Origin: Streptomyces odontomachi | Lineage (GTDB): Bacteria; Actinomycetota; Actinomycetes; Streptomycetales; Streptomycetaceae | Direction of reading: 5' to 3' | DNA: 64,000 nt | NCBI RefSeq assembly: GCF_024435355.1 | Contig: NZ_JAMJWG010000017.1 | Coordinates: 124,001-188,000, forward strand | Shown here: piece by piece, positions 17,930 through 26,518 of the stretch | Layout of the letters: every line of letters starts with the position of its first letter | How positions within the stretch are numbered: the stretch's first letter is position 1 | Program-made: the position numbers and the translations under genes | The notes under the pieces: generated by a model | Told to the model about the DNA's origin: nothing | What the model saw: only the letters and a program-made list of their open reading frames with translations | The model's database searches: none

Positions 17930-17963
17930 ATATCCGTGGGTGTGCGATATCCGTGGGTGTGCG
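17930..17963. repeat. 17-bp perfect tandem duplication
   Basis: Two adjacent identical 17-bp units (17930-17946 and 17947-17963, beginning ATATCCGTGGG) lie in the intergenic space just after the terminator. No function is evident. Confidence 0.7.
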
Positions 17964-18100
17964 ATGTGTGGAGATCCGCGTATGCCGTCCGCGTGCCTGA
18001 TCTGCCCTTGTCCGCGTCGGTGCCGGGCTGTGCTGGCTACGGATCCGCATCCGTGGCCCATCGGGCAGGCGTCGCGCGCCGCCGAGGCGGCTCGGGCGGG

Positions 18101-18295
18101 TCAGCGTCCGGAGACGCTGGCCTGGAGACCCCGGGCGTCGACTTCGACGCCGTGCTCGGCCGCGAGCCGGTGGAGATCTTCCAGCTCGCCCTGTTCGACT
18201 TCGGCCAGGAAGTCGTCACCGGTCTCCCGTGCCCGCGTCAGGTCGGACTCGGTCGCCCGTATGCGCTGCAGTAGGCCTGTGGTGAAAGCGTCCAT
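18101..18295 (-). CDS. Small conserved-looking helical protein
   Basis: A 64-residue cytoplasmic protein, predicted by eye to be mostly alpha-helical, rich in Glu/Asp/Arg/Leu (for example TTGLLQRIRATESDLTRARE). There is no cysteine or membrane segment. The ATG at 18295 has GAGGGGG about 9 nt upstream, which supports translation. Its place next to cutRS on the opposite strand suggests a small lineage-specific gene. I do not recognise a family, and no function is claimed. Confidence 0.65.
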   Translation of the reverse strand: MDAFTTGLLQRIRATESDLTRARETGDDFLAEVEQGELEDLHRLAAEHGVEVDARGLQASVSGR

Positions 18296-18748
18296 GCTTG
18301 CGCCCCCTCGTCCTGGGTCGTGGTCGGCGGCACGGGGGTGTGCCCTGGATGAGAAAACGATCACGCCGCACGCCCGCCGGGGGACGTCCCCTGCTTGGTG
18401 GGGAACCGGGAGGAGGGGACGAAAAGCGAACGCGGCAATGCCACATGCCATGGGCGATCTCGGGTGTGTGGTCGTCCTCCCCTCACGCATCACCGCGGAA
18501 ACCTCGGCGCACAAGAATTTTCGGCATTCCGGGTGGCGCCGGCCGTTCCGGGTGCCCTCCGGCCGCAGGGCGCCTTACAGCCGGTTTATGGCCGAAAGAG
18601 GCAGGATGGAGGCGTACCCCCTACAGGACCAGCCCGCTGGGTCCTGTCGTCGTACTCGCGTCGTCGCCCCGGCGGGCGGACGGGAGCATGACGACGCGGC
18701 CCGGGGCTCTCGGCTCGTGCCGGCCACGAGCGCAGAAGGAGGAGCGAC
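18296..18748. other. Divergent promoter region upstream of cutR
   Basis: About 450 bp between the small reverse gene and cutR. No coding frame is convincing. It should contain the cutRS promoter. I cannot place -10/-35 hexamers with confidence. Confidence 0.4.
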
Positions 18749-19402
18749 GTGCGTGTACTCGTCGTCGAGGACGAGAAGCTGCTCGCCGACGCGGTGGCCA
18801 CCGGGCTGCGGCGCGAGGCGATGGCCGTCGACGTCGTCTACGACGGCGCCGCGGCCCTGGAGCGGATCGGCGTCAATGACTACGACGTCGTGGTCCTCGA
18901 CCGCGACCTGCCGCTCGTCCACGGCGACGACGTCTGCCGAAAGCTCGTCGAGTTGGGCATGCCGACCCGGGTGCTGATGCTCACCGCTTCGGGTGACGTC
19001 AGCGATCGGGTGGAGGGGCTGGAGATCGGCGCCGACGACTACCTGCCCAAGCCGTTCGCCTTCACCGAGCTGATCGCCCGGGTAAGGGCGCTGGGGCGGC
19101 GTACCAGCGTGCCGCTGCCGCCGGTCCTGGAGCGTGCCGGGATCAAGCTCGATCCGAACCGCCGGGAGGTCTTCCGGGACGGCCGTGAGGTCCAGCTCGC
19201 GCCCAAGGAGTTCGCCGTTCTGGAGGTGCTGCTGCGCAGCGAGGGAGCGGTGGTCTCCGCCGAGCAGCTCCTGGAGAAGGCCTGGGACGAGAACACGGAC
19301 CCGTTCACCAATGTGGTCCGGGTGACGGTGATGACGCTGCGCCGCAAGCTCGGCGAGCCCGCCGTGATCGTCACCGTGCCCGGCTCCGGCTACCGGATCT
19401 GA
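18749..19402 (+). CDS. cutR: CutR, OmpR-type response regulator
   Basis: A 217-residue two-component response regulator. The receiver domain (residues 1-115) has the acidic pocket at Glu7/Asp8 and the phospho-acceptor Asp51 in VVVLDRDLPL, with Lys in PKPFAF. The OmpR/PhoB winged-helix DNA-binding domain occupies ~128-217. The start is GTG 18749 with AAGGAGGAG upstream. The kinase gene follows 6 bp later, so they form one operon. In S. lividans and S. coelicolor, CutRS affects actinorhodin production, and more recent work links it to extracytoplasmic disulfide or secretion stress. The identification rests on sequence and on its neighbours, which match the S. coelicolor arrangement as I recall it. 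Confidence 0.88.
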   Translation: MRVLVVEDEKLLADAVATGLRREAMAVDVVYDGAAALERIGVNDYDVVVLDRDLPLVHGDDVCRKLVELGMPTRVLMLTASGDVSDRVEGLEIGADDYLPKPFAFTELIARVRALGRRTSVPLPPVLERAGIKLDPNRREVFRDGREVQLAPKEFAVLEVLLRSEGAVVSAEQLLEKAWDENTDPFTNVVRVTVMTLRRKLGEPAVIVTVPGSGYRI

Positions 19403-19408
19403 TCCCCC

Positions 19409-20653
19409 GTGGCACAGACCCCGACGCCGCCCTCGGCGCCGCCGAAGCCCACCTGGGACCCGCACCGCCTCGAGCCGCCCTTCCCATGGCTGCGCCCGAC
19501 CATCCGGATACGTCTCACGCTGCTGTACGGCGGCATGTTCCTGATCGCCGGCATCCTGCTGCTGTCGATCATCTACCTGCTGGCCGCACAGGCCGTGCAC
19601 GTCGGCAACGAGCTGCCGTTCAAGATCTACATCGGTGCCGGCCAGGTGAAGGTCACCAGCGACACCTGCTCCTCGCTCGCCTCCACCACCCAGAGCGAGA
19701 TCAACGACGCGCTGAACGCCTGCGTGAACCAGCAGCGGCACGAGGCGCTGGACAACCTCCTCAGCCGCTCCCTGCTGGCGTTGCTGGGCCTCGCCCTGAC
19801 CGCCTTCGCCTTCGGCTACGCGATGGCGGGCCGGGTGCTGGCCCCGCTCGGCCGGATCACCCGCACCGCTCGTCGGGTGGCCGGATCCGATCTGTCCCGG
19901 CGCATCGAGCTGGACGGGCCCGACGACGAGTTCAAGGAACTGGCCGACACCTTCGACGACATGCTGAACCGCCTGGAGCGCGCCTTCTCAGCCCAGCAAC
20001 GCTTCGTCGCGAACGCCTCCCACGAGCTGCGCACCCCGCTGGCGATCAACCGCACCCTGCTGGAGGTGCAGCTCTCCGACCCCGGAGCGCCACCCGAGCT
20101 CCAGCAACTCGGCAAGACGCTGCTGGCCACCAACGAGCGCAGCGAGCAGCTCGTCGAGGGCCTGCTGCTGCTCGCCCGGAGCGACAACCAGATCATCGAG
20201 CGCCGCCCCGTCGACCTCGCCGAGGTCGCTTCCCGCGCCCTGGACCAGGTGCGCACGGAGGCGGAGCAGGCCCGCGTGGAGATCCGCGGGGTACGTGCGC
20301 CCGCCGTGGTGCAGGGCAACGGTGTCCTCCTGGAGCGGATCGCGCTCAATCTGGTGCAGAACGCGGTGCGCTACAACGTCCCCGAAGGAGGGTGGGTCGA
20401 GGTGACCACCGAGGCCCAGCCGGGCCAGGCGGTGCTGGTGGTGGCGAACACCGGTCCCGTGGTGCCCGGCTACGAGATCGACAATCTCTTCGAGCCCTTC
20501 CGGCGACTGCGCACCGAGCGCACGGGCAGCGACAAGGGCGTCGGACTCGGACTGTCGATCGCCCGCTCGGTGGCTCGTGCGCACGGCGGCCACATCGCCG
20601 CGCAGCCGCGTGAAGGCGGTGGCCTTGTGATGCGTGTCACACTTCCAAGGTGA
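19409..20653 (+). CDS. cutS: CutS, membrane sensor histidine kinase
   Basis: A 414-residue sensor kinase. It has a cytoplasmic N-terminus, a first TM helix (~39-65) and an extracellular loop of ~60 residues with two cysteines (SDTCSSL and LNACVNQQ). A second TM helix (~118-138) precedes HAMP (~140-195). The HisKA domain carries phospho-accepting His205 in NASHELRTPLAINR, and the HATPase domain (~300-414) has NLVQNAVRYN and GVGLGLSIARS. The cysteine pair is positioned to report the extracellular thiol/disulfide state, which agrees with published ideas about CutS. GTG 19409 follows cutR by 6 bp. Confidence 0.9.
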   Translation: MAQTPTPPSAPPKPTWDPHRLEPPFPWLRPTIRIRLTLLYGGMFLIAGILLLSIIYLLAAQAVHVGNELPFKIYIGAGQVKVTSDTCSSLASTTQSEINDALNACVNQQRHEALDNLLSRSLLALLGLALTAFAFGYAMAGRVLAPLGRITRTARRVAGSDLSRRIELDGPDDEFKELADTFDDMLNRLERAFSAQQRFVANASHELRTPLAINRTLLEVQLSDPGAPPELQQLGKTLLATNERSEQLVEGLLLLARSDNQIIERRPVDLAEVASRALDQVRTEAEQARVEIRGVRAPAVVQGNGVLLERIALNLVQNAVRYNVPEGGWVEVTTEAQPGQAVLVVANTGPVVPGYEIDNLFEPFRRLRTERTGSDKGVGLGLSIARSVARAHGGHIAAQPREGGGLVMRVTLPR

Positions 20654-21091
20654 GTGCGATGTGAGGCGTGTCACCCTTCCGAGAGCCCGCCGTGCCCTGT
20701 TCGTCACCTGTAGTCGCGCATGTGTTCGCTTTCCGCGGAATATGCGTGCGGTGTTCACGAGACCGTCGTGTGTGATCGATCACACGCCGATGTCCTGGGG
20801 TGCCTACGCTCTGTGGTCGCGCCCCCGGGGTCGTGCCCGGGAAAATCCTGGTTTCCAGGGGTATTGATCACGGGAAGTACACGGTGTGGCGCTCGTGAGC
20901 GATGGCACCGGGACCGTGTACGGTGCCCTTCGCCATCCCAGCCGGGCATCCGTCAGGAGGTCGGTTGGGTGTCGATTGAGTAACAGACCTTGATGTGAGG
21001 CAAAATCTCCGCCTCGGGTCGGGCACAAGTCCGGCCTCTCACGCGTTACGTGCGCTGGAGACACCACAGACACCCAGAGGGGGAGACAGAT
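20654..21091. other. Long upstream region of the DUF4193 gene
   Basis: About 440 bp without a credible gene. It holds the palindrome at 20770-20785 and presumably the promoter for the DUF4193 gene. The 3' part (20960-21091) is noticeably less GC-rich. Confidence 0.45.
20770..20785. promoter_or_regulatory. 16-bp perfect palindrome, candidate operator
   Basis: GTGTGATCGATCACAC is its own reverse complement. Its TGTGA...TCACA arms recall Crp-type sites but with a 4-bp instead of 6-bp spacer. It lies 307 bp upstream of the DUF4193 start and 116 bp past cutS. Confidence 0.45.
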
Positions 21092-21388
21092 ATGGCAACG
21101 GATTACGACACCCCACGCAAGACAGATGATGACCTCAATGAGGACAGCATCGAAGAGCTGAAGGCCCGGCGGAACGACAAGTCCACCTCCACCGTCGACG
21201 TCGACGAGTTCGAGGCCGCCGAAGGCCTGGAGCTGCCCGGCGCCGACCTTTCGAACGAGGAGCTGGCCGTTCGGGTACTTCCGAAGCAGCAGGACGAGTT
21301 CACCTGCATGAGCTGCTTCCTGGTGCACCACCGCAGTCAGCTGGCCCGCGAGAAGAACGGCCAGCCGATCTGCCGCGACTGCGACTGA
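21092..21388 (+). CDS. DUF4193 family zinc-ribbon-like protein
   Basis: A 98-residue acidic cytoplasmic protein. The N-terminal two thirds are charged and probably flexible. The C-terminus holds two CxxC pairs (CMSC and CRDC, 21 residues apart), which should bind zinc. This is the actinobacterial DUF4193 family. As I recall, the mycobacterial member Rv2699c lies in the same neighbourhood with dut and suhB. The ATG at 21092 has a purine-rich GAGGGGGAGA just upstream. Function is unknown, and a structural or nucleic-acid-linked role is possible. Confidence 0.88.
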   Translation: MATDYDTPRKTDDDLNEDSIEELKARRNDKSTSTVDVDEFEAAEGLELPGADLSNEELAVRVLPKQQDEFTCMSCFLVHHRSQLAREKNGQPICRDCD

Positions 21389-21709
21389 GGCCGGGTCGGC
21401 CGTGACCGGCTCGACCTCGCACCGCAGGCACCGCCTGTGGGGGCGTGGTCCCCGCGGGCAGGAAGCGGCCCCGGGTGTGTCCAGGGGTGCGCGTGACGAC
21501 GAGCGAGGCCGCCCGGCCTCGCTCGAAGCAAGGACGACGGACGCGGAGGAAGCAGCGGCGGATCCGAAGGACGCCGGCGCCCGTGTTCCCTCGGAGCGGG
21601 GCGCGCGGCGGCACACGGATCCGCCGGAAGCCTGGGACGCGTCCCGTACCAAGGCCGATCAGCAGCGCCCGTGGCCGCCACGAGGACCGCGAGAAGGACG
21701 GAGGACACC
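21389..21709 (+). other. Intergenic region, no gene recognised
   Basis: About 320 GC-rich bases with several overlapping frames, none with a family match or ribosome-binding site. Probably the leader of the next gene. Confidence 0.4.
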
Positions 21710-22453
21710 GTGTCGGAGCAGTTCGCCGTCGCACGCTCGGCCAAGCGCCGTCTGAGCGCCGTCAAGGCCGGCGTACGCAGAAGTGCCCTGCTCGCCAGGG
21801 CCGCCCTCGGCTACCTCACCGATCGGGTCATCGAGATCGCCCCCCGCGTCCCGGTGCGCGACCTCGCGACCCTCCGCAGGCAGTTTCCCGACCTGACGCC
21901 GGAGGAGCTCGCCGACAAGCTCGTCGCGGGCGCGGTCAAGGGCACCTCCACCGTGGGCGCCAGCGTCGGCGCCGCCGCGATGCTGCCGACCCCGCCCGCC
22001 ATGCCCACCGAGCTCGCCGCCGAGGTGACGGGCGTGGCGGCGATAGAGCTGAAGCTCATCGCCGAACTCCACGAGGTCTACGGCCTGCGGCCACCCGGTG
22101 GCCTCAAGGAGCGCAGCACCGCCTACCTGACCTCCTGGGCCGAGGAACGCGGCATCGACGTCGTCAAGCCGTGGACGCTCAACACCGCCCTCAGCGGCCC
22201 CTTGAAGCGTGAACTGCGCCAGCAGATCACCAAGCGCCTGATGCGCAATCTCCCGAGCCTGACGCCGTTCATGGTGGGTGCCGTCGTCGGAGCCATGATG
22301 AACCGCCGCGACACCAGAAGGCTCGCCGAGCGGGTCCGTGCCGACCTGCGCCGCCACCAGGTGGCCTGGGACGACCTCCCCCAACTGCCGCCGCTGGAGC
22401 GGCCCGTGAACGTCCTGCCGCCCGGCACCCTCCCGGAGCACCCGGAAGCCTGA
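21710..22453 (+). CDS. Conserved protein of unknown function (EcsC-like?)
   Basis: A 247-residue protein. The GTG at 21710 was chosen because GGAGG lies 5 nt upstream. A hydrophobic, glycine/alanine-rich segment at residues ~70-120 (STVGASVGAAAMLPTPPAM, then AIELKLIAELHEVYG) resembles the core of EcsC-like proteins only loosely. The remainder is basic and helical. No catalytic motif is seen. It may associate with the membrane. It lies in the conserved DUF4193-DUF3093-dut block and is convergent with the DUF3093 gene. Function is not assignable. Confidence 0.75.
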   Translation: MSEQFAVARSAKRRLSAVKAGVRRSALLARAALGYLTDRVIEIAPRVPVRDLATLRRQFPDLTPEELADKLVAGAVKGTSTVGASVGAAAMLPTPPAMPTELAAEVTGVAAIELKLIAELHEVYGLRPPGGLKERSTAYLTSWAEERGIDVVKPWTLNTALSGPLKRELRQQITKRLMRNLPSLTPFMVGAVVGAMMNRRDTRRLAERVRADLRRHQVAWDDLPQLPPLERPVNVLPPGTLPEHPEA

Positions 22454-22498
22454 GGCGCACGCTGCGAGCGGGGCCTGCCCGATGGGGCAGGACGGATC

Positions 22499-22528
22499 CC
22501 ATCAGGACGCATTCCATCAGGACGCATC
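22499..22528. repeat. Tandem 15-bp direct repeat
   Basis: Two adjacent copies of CCATCAGGACGCAT(T/C) lie between convergent genes. Neighbouring CCTCAG motifs (to 22640) suggest locally repetitive, possibly terminator-forming DNA. Confidence 0.6.
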
Positions 22529-22640
22529 CCACCTAGGGCCTCAGGTACGCACAGAACCTCAGGCGCGCCCAGAAGCCGGCTGCGCCGTGGGACCTGAAGG
22601 CCCTCAGAGCCCCTCAGGGGCCCGCAGGCTTCAGCTGGCC

Positions 22641-23129
22641 TCAGGTAGTCGCAGGGCCTTGGGACGAAGCCACCCGTACCGTCTCCAGGACCGCCGCGAG
22701 GCGCTGCGGGTCACGGGTGGACACATACACGTAGGGGGTCGGGTCCGCGGGATCCGTGATCTCGATGCGCAGGGCCGTCGGCACGTAGCTGCGCAGCAGC
22801 ATGAAGGCGCGCGGGTCGGCCTTGTGGGAACGCCAGGCGCGGGCCTCCTCGGCGTCCAGCACCTGCGGGGTGCCGAGCGCCGCCACCGGGATCCGGGCGT
22901 CACCGGCCACCAGCGAACCGGCCACCACACGGACCCGCACCGAGCCGTAGGAGCTGGTCACCACGGCCGCCGCCGCGGTGCCGCCGACCAGGCCGCCGAG
23001 CAGCGGCAGCGGCCCGAGGGGCAGCATGATCAGGGCCATCGCGACCCCGACCAGGACCGACACGAGCCACCAGGAACGGGGCGCGGTCAGACGTTCTTCG
23101 TAGGTGGCGAGGGCGGCGGAAGGGTCCAT
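22641..23129 (-). CDS. DUF3093 family membrane protein
   Basis: A 162-residue protein with two closely spaced membrane helices near the N-terminus (residues ~20-38 and ~42-62) and a cytoplasmic beta-rich domain containing YVYVSTRDPQRLAAVLETV. This matches DUF3093, an actinobacterial family of unknown function normally found beside dut. The ATG at 23129 is preceded by a weak purine stretch. It is divergent from dut, sharing a ~150-bp promoter region. Confidence 0.85.
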   Translation of the reverse strand: MDPSAALATYEERLTAPRSWWLVSVLVGVAMALIMLPLGPLPLLGGLVGGTAAAAVVTSSYGSVRVRVVAGSLVAGDARIPVAALGTPQVLDAEEARAWRSHKADPRAFMLLRSYVPTALRIEITDPADPTPYVYVSTRDPQRLAAVLETVRVASSQGPATT

Positions 23130-23262
23130 GCGCCAAGCTTGGCACGGTGCGGGCGCCGCGCGGTGTGCGGGGCGCAGCGGGCCCGGGGGCGCCGCGCGGC
23201 GCGGTTGTGCGGATTGCGGGCACAGGCTGCCAGGTTGGCGGGGCACTGACAGGTTGGGCGGG

Positions 23263-23268
23263 TAAGGT
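23263..23268 (+). promoter_or_regulatory. -10-like hexamer TAAGGT upstream of dut
   Basis: TAAGGT ends 8 nt before GTG 23277, which would give a leaderless or near-leaderless dut transcript if that GTG is the true start. Confidence 0.4.
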
Positions 23269-23276
23269 CTGCGCCT

Positions 23277-23900
23277 GTGAGTGGTACTGGACCAGACCCC
23301 GCGCGCCCGCGCGCCCGAAGCGAGTCCGTGAGCCGTCCCCGGCGCCCGGGTGCCGCCGTGTGTGACGAATCCGTCGCGCGCCAGGAGGTTCCGGTACAGA
23401 TCCGGCGCGTCGATCCGGACGTGCCCCTGCCGACCTACGCGCATCCCGGGGACGCGGGAGCGGATCTGCGCACCACCGAACCGTGCGAGCTCGCTCCGGG
23501 CGAACGGGCCGTGTTGCCCACGGGGGTTTCCCTCGCACTGCCACAGGGGTACGCGGCGTTCGTGCACCCGCGTTCCGGGCTCGCAGCGCGCTGCGGCGTC
23601 GCTCTCGTGAATGCCCCGGGGACGGTGGATGCCGGGTACCGTGGAGAGATCAAGGTGATCGTGGTGAATCTCGACCCACGCGAGGCCGTGCGGTTCGAGC
23701 GTTTCGACCGGATTGCCCAGCTGGTCGTCCAGCAAGTCGAGAGGGTGCGCTTCCAGGAGGTCGCGGAGCTTCCCGACTCTGCTCGGGCCGATGGGGGCTT
23801 CGGTTCCACCGGCGGCCATGCTGCCATGAGCGGCGACGACGGTGGTCAAGTGGGTGGGAATCGATACGCTTCGGTCGTATCTGACCGGGAAGGACAGTGA
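23277..23900 (+). CDS. dut: dUTP diphosphatase (dUTPase)
   Basis: Trimeric dUTPase converting dUTP to dUMP and pyrophosphate, which keeps uracil out of DNA. All five family motifs are visible: AHPGDAGADL, PRSGLA, GTVDAGYRGEIKV, RFDRIAQLVV and the C-terminal arm RADGGFGSTGG. The core begins about 40 residues after GTG 23277. GTG codons at 23329 and 23358 are alternative starts, and the upstream part looks non-conserved, so the N-terminus is uncertain. An unusual ~25-residue tail follows motif 5. The next gene begins 1 bp after the stop, so they form an operon. Confidence 0.92.
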   Translation: MSGTGPDPARPRARSESVSRPRRPGAAVCDESVARQEVPVQIRRVDPDVPLPTYAHPGDAGADLRTTEPCELAPGERAVLPTGVSLALPQGYAAFVHPRSGLAARCGVALVNAPGTVDAGYRGEIKVIVVNLDPREAVRFERFDRIAQLVVQQVERVRFQEVAELPDSARADGGFGSTGGHAAMSGDDGGQVGGNRYASVVSDREGQ

Positions 23901-23901
23901 C

Positions 23902-24690
23902 GTGTTCGGACGTCGCAAGAAGAATGACCCCGCTGACGCCACCGTGGACACGGTGGACGAGGCGAGCGAGGCCGAGCAGGTCGACGACGCCGAGGGCGCG
24001 GAAGCCGAGGACGGCGAGGGCGCCGAGCGGGAGCGTGTGCGGCTCGAGCCTGCCCCGCGCCCCGATGGCCCGTGGGACGTGAGCGAGGTCAGCAAGCCCG
24101 GCGAGGGCCGGGTGGATCTCGGCGGCCTCTTCGTGCCGGGCGTCGACGGCATGGAGCTGCGCGTGGAGGTCGCCGGTGACTCGATCGTCGCCGCGACGGT
24201 CGTCCTGAAGGACAGCGCGGTCCAGCTCCAGGGCTTCGCCGCCCCCAAGCGCGAGGGCCTGTGGACCGAGGTCCGCGAGGAGATCGCCACCGGCATCACC
24301 CAGCAGGGCGGCGTCATCGACGAGGTCGAGGGGCCGCTCGGCTGGGAGCTGCGCGCCCAGGTGCCGGTGCAGCTGCCGGACGGCAAGGGCGGCTTCCAGG
24401 TCGTGCGGTTCATCGGCGTGGACGGTCCGCGCTGGTTCCTGCGCGGGGTGATCTCCGGGCAGGGTGCCGTGCAGCCGCAGGCCGCCGGTCTGCTGGAGCA
24501 GATCTTCCGCGACACCGTGGTGGTGCGCGGTGACCACCCGATGGCCCCGCGTGACCCGATCGTCCTCAAGCTGCCGAACGACGCCCAGATGGTGCCGGAC
24601 GGCGTGCAGCAGGAGGAGCAGAGCTCGTCCCGGTTCTCCGGGGGAATGGGCCAGCTCGCCCGCGGACCGGAGATCACCGAGGTGCGCTGA
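23902..24690 (+). CDS. DUF3710 family protein
   Basis: A 262-residue cytoplasmic protein. The first 45 residues are very acidic (GAEAEDGEGAERER). They are followed by a conserved alpha/beta domain with GPWDVSEV, IDEVEGPLGWELRAQVPV and FIGVDGPRWFLRGVISG. The C-terminus is Gln/Ser-rich. The start is GTG 23902 with AAGGA 9 nt upstream and 1 bp after dut. DUF3710 proteins occur next to dut across actinobacteria (Rv2696c in M. tuberculosis, as I recall). The function is unknown. Confidence 0.88.
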   Translation: MFGRRKKNDPADATVDTVDEASEAEQVDDAEGAEAEDGEGAERERVRLEPAPRPDGPWDVSEVSKPGEGRVDLGGLFVPGVDGMELRVEVAGDSIVAATVVLKDSAVQLQGFAAPKREGLWTEVREEIATGITQQGGVIDEVEGPLGWELRAQVPVQLPDGKGGFQVVRFIGVDGPRWFLRGVISGQGAVQPQAAGLLEQIFRDTVVVRGDHPMAPRDPIVLKLPNDAQMVPDGVQQEEQSSSRFSGGMGQLARGPEITEVR

Positions 24691-24849
24691 GCCTTACGGT
24701 GCCGGCACTGGTGCCGGTGTGGTCTCAGGGCGGTCACGCCTGACGGCGTGTGATGACGTGTTGAGGCCCGTCGGTTCCGTGCGTTGATGCCACCTGGTAC
24801 CGCTCGTTCGTTTCGTTCGTTGCGCTGCGCCGTACCGGCGTGCAGATGT

Positions 24850-24881
24850 GGGCCGTACTCCTTGCCCAAGGAGTGCGGCCC
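24850..24881 (+). terminator. Terminator hairpin after the dut operon
   Basis: 15-nt arms (24850-24864 and 24867-24881) pair with a single G-U mismatch, giving a long stem with a tight loop. The remainder of 24691-25021 shows no gene and should contain the promoter of the next gene. Confidence 0.7.
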
Positions 24882-25021
24882 ATTTGCATGTCCGGGCCCG
24901 GGTGGGCGGCTGGGGGCTCGCCACGGGGTTTCTTCACCCCTTGACGGAAGTCTGGTCCGTACCTATGGTCTGCGCATCGCGAGTGTTCAGAAACCCACCT
25001 GTCGTTCACATATGAGAACGG

Positions 25022-26272
25022 ATGGCACCCCACATGCCCGACACTCCTGAGTCCCCCGCCGCCCTCGCCCCCCGGCACCGCAGACCGCGCCGAGCCACCC
25101 TCGGCGCCGTCGTCGGTGTCGTGACCGCGTTGGTGGCCGCCCTGCTCGCCTGGCCCGCCGCGCACCGTGCCGACGCCGCCCCCACCGCGTTCGTCCACCC
25201 CGGCGTGGTCGTCTCCCAGGCTCAGCTGGACTTCATGCGCCAGAAGGTCAACGCCGGCGAGCAACCGTGGAAGGGCGCCTACGACCAGATGATGGCGAGC
25301 AGCTACGCCTCGCTGTCCCGCACGGCCAAGCCACGCGCCACCGTCGAGTGTGGCTCCTACTCCAACCCCAACTACGGCTGCACCGACGAGCGTCAGGACG
25401 CCATCGCCGCGTACAGCGACGCCCTCGCCTGGTACATCACCCGGGACGCGCGCTATGCGCAGAAGTCCATCGAGCTGATGGACGCATGGTCCGGCACCAT
25501 CAAGGAGCACACCAACAGCAACGCCCCGCTCCAGACCGGCTGGGCCGGCTCCTCCTGGCCCAAGGCCGCCGAGATCATCAAGTACACGTACGACGGCGGC
25601 TGGCCCAACGAGAGCCGTTTCGCGACCATGCTGCGCAACGTCTACCTGCCCGAGATCATCGGCGGCTCCAACTCCAACGGCAACTGGGAGCTGACGATGA
25701 TGGAGGCCGCCACCGGCATCTCCGTCTTCCTCGACGACAAGACGTCCTACGACAAGGCCATGAGCAAGTTCATGGGCCGTGTACCGGCGTACGTCTACCT
25801 GGACTCCGACGGCGCTCTGCCGAAGACCGCGCCGGGCAGCGGTCTCGACACCCGTGACGAGATCATCAACTACTGGCAGGGCCTGAGCACCTTCGAGAAC
25901 GGCGTCACCCAGGAGACCTGCCGCGACTTCACGCACACCGGGTACGGCATCTCGTCCATCTCGCACGTCGCCGAGACCAGCCGCATCCAGGGCAACGACC
26001 TCTACACCGGCGACATCGGCACCCGGCTGCGGTACGCGCTCGGTTTCCAGTCCAAGTACGAGCTGGGCGCCACGCCTCCGAGCTGGCTGTGCGGCGGCAG
26101 CGTCACCCGCGGCCTCGGACCGGTCACCGAGATCGGGTACAACGCCCTGCACAACCGGCTCGGCAACGGCATGGACAACACCGGCATCCTCACCCAGCAG
26201 AACCGGCCCGCGGGCACGAACTCCCTGTTCGTGGCCTGGGAGACGCTGACGCACGGGGACAACCCCAACTGA
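25022..26272 (+). CDS. Secreted alginate-lyase-like (PL5/AlgL-fold) protein
   Basis: A 416-residue exported protein. The N-terminus has a positively charged region (RHRRPRR), a hydrophobic core (~28-45) and a probable cleavage after AHRADA. It then shows an alpha-barrel alginate lyase pattern (residues ~55-400) with repeated helices, including YSDALAWYITRDARYA, NSNGNWELTMMEAATGISVF and CRDFTHTGYG. The NxNWE and H-x-x-Y-like residues fit the lyase active-site region. Actual substrate is uncertain, as Streptomyces members are often annotated only by fold. ATG 25022 is used, but ATG 25034 is an alternative. Confidence 0.82.
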   Translation: MAPHMPDTPESPAALAPRHRRPRRATLGAVVGVVTALVAALLAWPAAHRADAAPTAFVHPGVVVSQAQLDFMRQKVNAGEQPWKGAYDQMMASSYASLSRTAKPRATVECGSYSNPNYGCTDERQDAIAAYSDALAWYITRDARYAQKSIELMDAWSGTIKEHTNSNAPLQTGWAGSSWPKAAEIIKYTYDGGWPNESRFATMLRNVYLPEIIGGSNSNGNWELTMMEAATGISVFLDDKTSYDKAMSKFMGRVPAYVYLDSDGALPKTAPGSGLDTRDEIINYWQGLSTFENGVTQETCRDFTHTGYGISSISHVAETSRIQGNDLYTGDIGTRLRYALGFQSKYELGATPPSWLCGGSVTRGLGPVTEIGYNALHNRLGNGMDNTGILTQQNRPAGTNSLFVAWETLTHGDNPN

Positions 26273-26277
26273 GGGGG

Positions 26278-26443
26278 GCGCCGAAGGCGCCAACCCAGGG
26301 GCGCGGGGAGCTGCGCGACCAGCCCCCACCGGCCCGGTGGTCCGGACACGACAGGAACAGCCCCTCTCGGTCGGTGACGACCTGACGGTCTCGTCGTGGC
26401 TTGTCGCGCAGTTCCCCGCGCCCCCTTTTCTCGCCTCGGCGCC
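26278..26443. repeat. Long inverted-repeat element, copy A (MITE-like)
   Basis: Two nested pairs of arms surround a ~73-bp centre. The inner 27-nt arms (26298-26324 and 26398-26424) match with 2 mismatches. Outer arms (26278-26290 and 26432-26443) match with one indel. A closely related copy in the same orientation lies at 31211-31378. Motifs of this kind recur between genes in many Streptomyces genomes. Confidence 0.75.
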
Positions 26444-26505
26444 ATCCCGGGTGCGCTCCAGGGGGCGCATGGGCGACCGGGCGCAGGCCCGGGGGCGCCG
26501 GGGCC

Positions 26506-26511
26506 GACAAT
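26506..26511 (+). promoter_or_regulatory. -10-like hexamer GACAAT for kdpD
   Basis: GACAAT ends 7 nt before ATG 26519. No ribosome-binding site is present, so a leaderless transcript is likely. Confidence 0.45.
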
Positions 26512-26518
26512 GGGGGGC

